Assembly: GCA_005773165.1 (NCBI GenBank)
Contig: SXHP01000006.1
Coordinates: forward strand, 1 to 36,267
Direction of reading: 5' to 3'
DNA: 36,267 nt
Source of the DNA: Sphingomonadales bacterium
Lineage (GTDB): Bacteria > Pseudomonadota > Alphaproteobacteria > Sphingomonadales > Sphingomonadaceae
The notes under the pieces are model-generated. The model was not told the DNA's origin. It did no database searches and saw only the letters and a list, made by a program, of their open reading frames with translations. Of this stretch, positions 32,536 to 36,267 are shown in pieces. A program made the translations under genes and the position numbers. Positions within the stretch are counted from its first letter, which is position 1. Each line of letters begins with the position of its first letter.

Positions 32536-32767
32536 CCGTCGCTGAAACAAGAACAATATTGATCACATACGGCACAGATGAAGAGCATGACTGGCACCTT
32601 CTTGGGCGCGCATTATGCTTTTTCTTACTAGGGCGGCTCGCTTATCTCTTCGGCAGCTTGTTCCGTCTCGTTTGCGTACACCGACGGCCGTTGAGTCGAG
32701 GTCTTGATCTGGCGTCGGGGCGAGGTCTATGTCACGCAAATAGCTGGTTGAGGTCCGGCGCGGGGGG
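32536..32767. promoter_or_regulatory. Divergent intergenic region between giant gene and adaptor/TolC pair
   Basis: These 232 bases separate two divergent transcription units and are clearly poorer in GC than their flanks (for example TTCTTACTAG, AACAATATTGATCAC). Promoters for both directions must lie here or inside the genes. For the plus strand a weak sigma70-like pair can be drawn: TTGATC at 32704-32709 and TATGTC at 32728-32733 with an 18-base spacer. For the minus strand a CATAAT-like box lies near 32610-32616 without a good -35. No strong operator palindrome was seen. Confidence 0.4.
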
Positions 32768-33709
32768 ATGACGATGATCGCAATGCGGACGCTTCTGCTC
32801 GGTGCGGCAGGAATCGGCGTGGTCGCGCTCGGCGCTTACGCCATCGGCGGCGACGATGCGCCCGCGGTCGCCGCGCCTGCCGTGGCGCGCCCGGCCGTCT
32901 CGCCTGTCTCCGCGCCATCGGCTCAGCCGGCCCAGCCCGCGCCCCCGATCGACACGCCGGTCGCCGCCGCCGCGCGCCCCGCGGATTGCCTGATCGAGCC
33001 GAGCCAGGTGGTGAAGGTCAACACCTCGGTGGAGGGCATTGTCGGCTATGTCGCCGCCGATCGCGGCCAATTCGTCCGCCGGGGCCAGGTCGTCGCGCAG
33101 CTCCGCTCGGGGGTCGAGTCGGCGGGCCTCGCGGTCGCGCGCGCGCGCGCCGCCAACAGCTATGCGGTCGGCGCGGCGGAAAGCCGCGAACGCTATCTGG
33201 ACGCCAAGCAGCAACGCAGCCAGCGGTTGAGCCGCTACATCGCCCGTGATGCGGTGGAGGAGGCGGAGGCGAACGCGCGCGCCGCGTCGATGCAGACCCG
33301 GGAGGCGGAGCTCGGCCGCCGGGTCGCGAGCCTGGAGTTCGCCCAGTCCCAGCGGCTGCTCGCCGAACGCACCGTCCGCAGCCCGATCGACGGCGTCGTC
33401 ACGCAGCGCGCGATGGCGCCCGGCGAATATCGCGGTCCCGACGCCTCGCACATCCTCACGATCGCGCAGATCGATCCGCTGCATGTGGAGGTGTTCGCGC
33501 CGATCTCGCAACTGCGGACGGTCGCGATCGGCGACACCGCCTGGGTGATACCCGAGGACCCGGTCGGCGGGCGGTATCAGGCGCGGGTGAAGGTGATCGA
33601 CCGCGTCTTCGACGCCGCCAGCGGCACCTTCGGCCTCCGCCTGTCGCTCCCCAATCCGGGCAACAAGCTTCCCGCGGGCCTGCGCTGCCGCATCGAGTTC
33701 GCGGCATGA
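32768..33709 (+). CDS. HlyD/RND-family periplasmic adaptor subunit (membrane fusion protein)
   Basis: 313 residues. An inner-membrane anchor (about residues 7-27, RTLLLGAAGIGVVALGAYAI) is followed by an Ala/Pro-rich linker (31-72). Then comes a biotinyl-lipoyl-like half (VEGIVGYVAADRGQFVRRGQ, about 88-107), a helical hairpin (about 118-198) and the second lipoyl half with VRSPIDGVVTQRAMAPGEYR (203-222). A beta-barrel/membrane-proximal part follows to the end. This is the adaptor that bridges an inner-membrane transporter and a TolC channel. It is shorter than typical type I HlyD (about 440 residues) because the hairpin is short. Starts at 32774 or 32783 are possible; the run of G at 32762-32767 is best spaced for 32774. 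It ends in ATGA overlap with the TolC gene. Confidence 0.85.
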   Translation: MTMIAMRTLLLGAAGIGVVALGAYAIGGDDAPAVAAPAVARPAVSPVSAPSAQPAQPAPPIDTPVAAAARPADCLIEPSQVVKVNTSVEGIVGYVAADRGQFVRRGQVVAQLRSGVESAGLAVARARAANSYAVGAAESRERYLDAKQQRSQRLSRYIARDAVEEAEANARAASMQTREAELGRRVASLEFAQSQRLLAERTVRSPIDGVVTQRAMAPGEYRGPDASHILTIAQIDPLHVEVFAPISQLRTVAIGDTAWVIPEDPVGGRYQARVKVIDRVFDAASGTFGLRLSLPNPGNKLPAGLRCRIEFAA

Positions 33710-35172
33710 GCGCCGCCCGCCTGCTCGCCGGCGCGGCGCTGCTGATCGCCGCGCCCGCGAACGCCGACACGCTGCGGGAGGCGATGGCGAAGGCGTATTC
33801 CACCAATCCGACCCTCACCGCCGCGCGCGCCGACCTGCGCGCGACCGACGAGAACGTGCCGATCGCGCGCGCCGCCGGGCGGCCCGAAGGCGCGGTGAAC
33901 GGCAGCTACACCGAAAATTTCCTGAACAGCCCTGGCGTCCAGAACAGCTTCACCTCGCCCGAACGTCAGGTTGTGGGGCAGATCAACCTCACGGTGCCGC
34001 TGCTCACCTTCGGCGCGGTGCGCGGCGCGGTGCGCGCGGCGGAGCGGCGGGTCGAACAGGGCCGCTACAATCTGGCGGGAACAGAAGCGGACCTGTTCAC
34101 CTCGGTGGTCGGCGCGTACATGGACGTGATCCGCGACGAGGCGGTGGTCGGGCTCAACCGGCAGAACGTCAGCGTGCTGGACGCCGCGCTGGTGTCGAAC
34201 ACCGAACGGTTCAAGGCGGGCGACCTCAACCCGACCGACGTGGCGCAGTCGCGCGCGCGCCTTTCCTTCGCCAACGCCCAGTTGCAAACAGCGCTGGCGC
34301 GGCTGATCTCCTCGCGCGAGAATTACATCCGCCTCGTCGGCAATCCGCCGGGCGTGCTCGAACCCCCGCCGCCGCTGCCGCCGCTGCCCGCCAGCGTTGA
34401 TGAGGCGGTCGCGATCGCGATCCGGGACAACCCCAATCTGCTCGCGGCGCAAAAGGGCCGCGATGCGACCGCCCACGACATCCAGGTCGCCAATGCGTCG
34501 CGGATGCCGCGGGTCAACGGCGTGCTCGGCGGCAATTACTACGACTACCTCAATTCGCTGCGCGACAATCCGTTCTCGCGGACCTTCCAGGCGAGTTCGA
34601 CCGCCTCGGTCGGGGTCGAGCTGCGCGTGCCCTTGTATCAGGGCGGCCGTCCCGCCGCGCAGGTCCGCCAGGCGCAGGCCCGTCGGAGCCAGGCGATCGA
34701 GCAGGTGTTCGAAGCCGAGCGCACCGTTATCGCGCAGACCCGGTCGGCGTTCGCGGTCTACCAATCGTCGCAAGAGGTGATCGCCTCGTCGGAGATCGGC
34801 GTCTCGTCGAACCGCGAATCGCTTGAGGGCGTGCGCGCGGAGAACAACGCCGGCACCCGCACCATCCTCGACGTCCTCAACGCCGAACAGGAATTGCTCA
34901 ACAGCGAGGTCACCCGCGTCACCGCGATCCGCGACGCCTATGTCGCCGGGTTCGCGCTGCTCGCCGCGATGGGCCGTGCGGAGGCGCGCTTTCTCGGGCT
35001 CGACGGCGGCAGCCTCTACGATCCGGTCGCCAACTACAACCGGGTGCGCAACCGCATCTCCGATCACGGCGCCGACCCCGAACCGCAAGCCTCGGCGACA
35101 AGCACCAGCGGAACACCCGCGCAGGACGCGGCCGTCACCGCGCTCCCCAACCTGCCGACCACCCCCAGATAG
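33706..35172 (+). CDS. TolC-family outer-membrane channel protein
   Basis: 488 residues. A Sec signal peptide (residues 1-20, ending ANA before DTLREAM) is followed by two homologous OEP halves. The first begins TLREAMAKAYSTNPTLTAAR and the second SVDEAVAIAIRDNPNLLAAQ. Other family marks are QINLTVPLLTFGAVRGAVRA, VGVELRVPLYQGGRPAAQVR and AGTRTILDVLNAEQELLNSE. The last is the signature of type I secretion outer-membrane proteins. It forms the trimeric outer-membrane and periplasmic duct. Start codon overlaps the adaptor's stop (ATGA), so the two are translationally coupled. A Pro/Ser/Thr-rich tail follows the second helical barrel. No inner-membrane ABC gene is adjacent in the window. Confidence 0.92.
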   Translation: MSAARLLAGAALLIAAPANADTLREAMAKAYSTNPTLTAARADLRATDENVPIARAAGRPEGAVNGSYTENFLNSPGVQNSFTSPERQVVGQINLTVPLLTFGAVRGAVRAAERRVEQGRYNLAGTEADLFTSVVGAYMDVIRDEAVVGLNRQNVSVLDAALVSNTERFKAGDLNPTDVAQSRARLSFANAQLQTALARLISSRENYIRLVGNPPGVLEPPPPLPPLPASVDEAVAIAIRDNPNLLAAQKGRDATAHDIQVANASRMPRVNGVLGGNYYDYLNSLRDNPFSRTFQASSTASVGVELRVPLYQGGRPAAQVRQAQARRSQAIEQVFEAERTVIAQTRSAFAVYQSSQEVIASSEIGVSSNRESLEGVRAENNAGTRTILDVLNAEQELLNSEVTRVTAIRDAYVAGFALLAAMGRAEARFLGLDGGSLYDPVANYNRVRNRISDHGADPEPQASATSTSGTPAQDAAVTALPNLPTTPR

Positions 35173-35243
35173 CGGCTCCCGCGCGCAGCATTGCGGGGCG
35201 CGCGCGCATCGACCATGATCGCGCATCGACGGGGGAGAGGCTC
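35173..35243 (+). other. Short spacer with GC hairpin and 10-bp direct repeat
   Basis: The 71-base gap after the TolC gene can form a CGCGCGC/GCGCGCG stem (35180-35186 with 35198-35204, 11-base loop) but has no T-run, so a terminator is doubtful. GCGCATCGAC occurs twice, at 35204-35213 and 35221-35230. A purine-rich GGGGAGAGG lies just before the ATG at 35244 and serves as its ribosome binding site. Confidence 0.35.
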
Positions 35244-36203
35244 ATGGAACGATTTGCGGTCCGGAACGGCGCGAACACGATCAGCGTGCTCGCGGATGGA
35301 CCCGTGGACAGCGCGGCGCCGCCGATCTTGTGCGTTCACGGCTGGCCCGAGCTCGCCTGGTCCTGGCGCCACCAGATCGCTCATTTCGCGGGGGAGGGAC
35401 GCCGCATCGCCGCCATGGACGTCCGCGGCTATGGCGAAAGCAGCAAGCCCGCCGAGATCGCCGCCTACACCATGGCCGAACTCTGTTCCGATGTCGCCGC
35501 GGTGATCGACTCGCTCGGCGGCCGCGCGATCCTGTTCGGCCACGATTGGGGCGCGCCGATCGTCTGGCAGACCTCGCTGCGCCACGCCGACAAGGTGCTC
35601 GCGGTCGCGGGGTTGAGCGTCCCCTATGTGCCGATGAGCGACACCGCGTTCCTCGACGTGGTGCGCAAGCTCTACGCCGGCCGCTTCTTCTACCAGCTCT
35701 ACTTTCAGGAGCCCGGCGTCGCTGAGGCGGAGTTCGAGGCCGACCCCGATGCGCTCGCCAAGATCTACCACGGCATCTCGGGCGCGGGCATCGCCGACTA
35801 TGCGCGGCGGACCAAGGCCCCCGACGAAGGCTTCCTCACCGGCATGGCGATGCCGGAGGCGCTGCCCGCCTGGCTCCCGGCGACCGATCTCGCCATCTAC
35901 AACGAAGCGTTCGCCGCGGGCGGGTGGACCGGACCGCTCAACCGCTACCGCGCGCAGGACCTCGACTTCGCCGAGCGCGGCGACGTCGTCGGCCGCCATG
36001 TCACGCAGCCCGCCGCCTTTATCGCGGGCACGCTCGATCCGGTCCGCTGGTTCGTCCCGAAGGTCGACGCCTATGCGAACGCGGGCGCGGCGTGCGACGA
36101 CTTCCGCGGCACGACGCTGATCGAGGGCGCGGGCCATTGGGTGCAGCAGGAGGCCGCGCACGAGACCAACCTCGCGCTGGAGCGCTTCCTCGACGGGCTA
36201 TGA
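35244..36203 (+). CDS. Alpha/beta-hydrolase, soluble epoxide hydrolase type
   Basis: 319 residues, normal length for the family. Motifs: HGWP (32-35, oxyanion hole), RGYGES (61-66), and GHDWG (99-103) with the nucleophile Asp101, which separates epoxide hydrolases and dehalogenases from serine esterases. Cap tyrosines are Tyr150 or Tyr153 in RFFYQLYFQEPG and Tyr235 in LNRYRAQ. The acid is Asp265 in AGTLDPVRW, and the base is His298 in EGAGHWVQQE. Epoxide hydrolysis to diols in the cytoplasm is the expected reaction. A haloalkane dehalogenase is less likely because the HGWP and tyrosine pair fit epoxide hydrolase better. It is on the same strand as the TolC gene but 71 bases away, so co-transcription is possible without functional linkage. 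Confidence 0.88.
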   Translation: MERFAVRNGANTISVLADGPVDSAAPPILCVHGWPELAWSWRHQIAHFAGEGRRIAAMDVRGYGESSKPAEIAAYTMAELCSDVAAVIDSLGGRAILFGHDWGAPIVWQTSLRHADKVLAVAGLSVPYVPMSDTAFLDVVRKLYAGRFFYQLYFQEPGVAEAEFEADPDALAKIYHGISGAGIADYARRTKAPDEGFLTGMAMPEALPAWLPATDLAIYNEAFAAGGWTGPLNRYRAQDLDFAERGDVVGRHVTQPAAFIAGTLDPVRWFVPKVDAYANAGAACDDFRGTTLIEGAGHWVQQEAAHETNLALERFLDGL

Positions 36204-36210
36204 GGCGCGT

Positions 36211-36267
36211 TCAGGCGACCGGCGGCAGCTTGTCCAGGTGCTTCTCCAGCGTGATCGGATAGTCGCG
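36211..36267 (-). CDS. 3' end of an unrecognised convergent gene (partial)
   Basis: Reading inwards from the right edge on the minus strand gives an open frame of 18 codons ending in TGA at 36213-36211, with the peptide RDYPITLEKHLDKLPPVA. Codon choice matches the region (C/G third positions). It is convergent with the epoxide-hydrolase gene, 7 bases between stops, with no terminator between them. Too little sequence is present to name a family. Confidence 0.5.
   Translation of the reverse strand, partial: RDYPITLEKHLDKLPPVA

Larger units (their letters stand above)
22200..32280 (-). repeat. Alternating PPC-like beta-module array (about 12 A/B pairs) with four lectin-fold inserts
   Basis: About residues 86-3446 of the giant protein. 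Two module types alternate. Type A has the pattern F-x-L-(T/A)-x-x-x-x-(L/V)-x-F-D-(S/A)-L, then (R/W)-x-(L/I)-x-G-P-x-G, and ends in Y-A-F-R-L-L-D-L. Type B has G-E-(T/R)-(D)-x-Y-x-F-x-A-x-A-G-(D/E)-R, then W-R-L-I-(G/D)-P-x-G, and ends in T-Y-T-L-L-V-E-G-R. I count twelve type-A endings, near 31995, 31390, 30085, 29455, 28825, 28195, 26940, 25660, 25035, 23745, 23125 and 22500. The undisturbed spacing is about 629 bases, or about 210 residues per A/B pair. The modules resemble bacterial pre-peptidase C-terminal domains, which serve secreted enzymes as accessory or binding domains. Wider gaps are filled by LamG or lectin modules. Confidence 0.8.

Noticed and set aside
1..32535. RTX (GGxGxDxUx) calcium nonapeptide repeats as expected for a type I adhesin
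   Set aside because: I looked for tandem G-G-x-G-x-D in the correct frame and saw none; calcium sites here are in the dockerin and possibly cadherin-like modules. RTX repeats could still lie left of the window.
35180..35204. Rho-independent terminator after the TolC gene
   Set aside because: A GC stem can be drawn but no T-run follows, and alternating GC makes such stems common by chance here.
33577..35226. Minus-strand open frame opposite the TolC gene, and another at 35064-36161 opposite the hydrolase
   Set aside because: Both are antisense to genes with clear family motifs, and their translations show only GC-driven composition.
1..36267. tRNA or rRNA genes, CRISPR arrays, insertion sequences, integrases
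   Set aside because: No cloverleaf, rRNA-like segment, spaced short repeats, transposase motifs or terminal inverted repeats were recognised on either strand.

Overview
The window is about 70% GC and has the codon choices of a high-GC alphaproteobacterium. The TolC-type protein and the epoxide-hydrolase-like protein look most like sphingomonad proteins to me. That placement is an impression from sequence style, not from a database search.

The window is dominated by one gene. A single reading frame on the minus strand starts at an ATG at 32535 and stays open, with no stop, to the left edge. It gives at least 10,845 residues (about 1.1 MDa), and the C-terminal end lies outside the window. The N-terminus carries the LEPRLLL motif of the LEPR-XLL class of giant exported bacterial proteins and no Sec-type signal peptide. 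From N to C the protein reads as follows. First comes a long alternating array of pre-peptidase-C-terminal-like (PPC) beta modules, with three LamG-like domains and one L-type-lectin-like domain inserted (22.2-32.3 kb). Next are about 17 tandem CARDB modules (15.5-22.2 kb). A mixed section follows, with an unrecognised helical island, a DUF7619-like module, an Fn3-like module and a first beta-propeller (11.5-15.5 kb). Then come nine putative-Ig (He_PIG/cadherin-like) repeats (8.6-11.2 kb), an Rhs-like module, one dockerin type I pair, Big2-like and ZU5-like modules, a strongly hydrophobic stretch and a second beta-propeller (3.6-8 kb). Finally there is an alpha/beta-hydrolase with a readable Ser-Asp-His triad, a jelly-roll-like domain with a helical insertion, and a metzincin-type zinc protease with HExxHxxGxxD (0.1-3.1 kb).

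The giant gene is divergent from a translationally coupled pair on the plus strand: a short HlyD/RND-type periplasmic adaptor and a TolC-family outer-membrane channel, separated from it by a 232-base intergenic region. The simplest reading is that this pair helps export the giant protein, but no ABC or other inner-membrane energiser is visible here. Downstream of the pair is an alpha/beta-hydrolase of the epoxide hydrolase type, probably unrelated to the giant protein. At the right edge is the 3' end of an unrecognised convergent gene.

Many other long open frames exist on both strands inside the giant gene. They are by-products of its GC-rich codon use and are not annotated. I saw no tRNA, rRNA, CRISPR array, insertion sequence or integrase.
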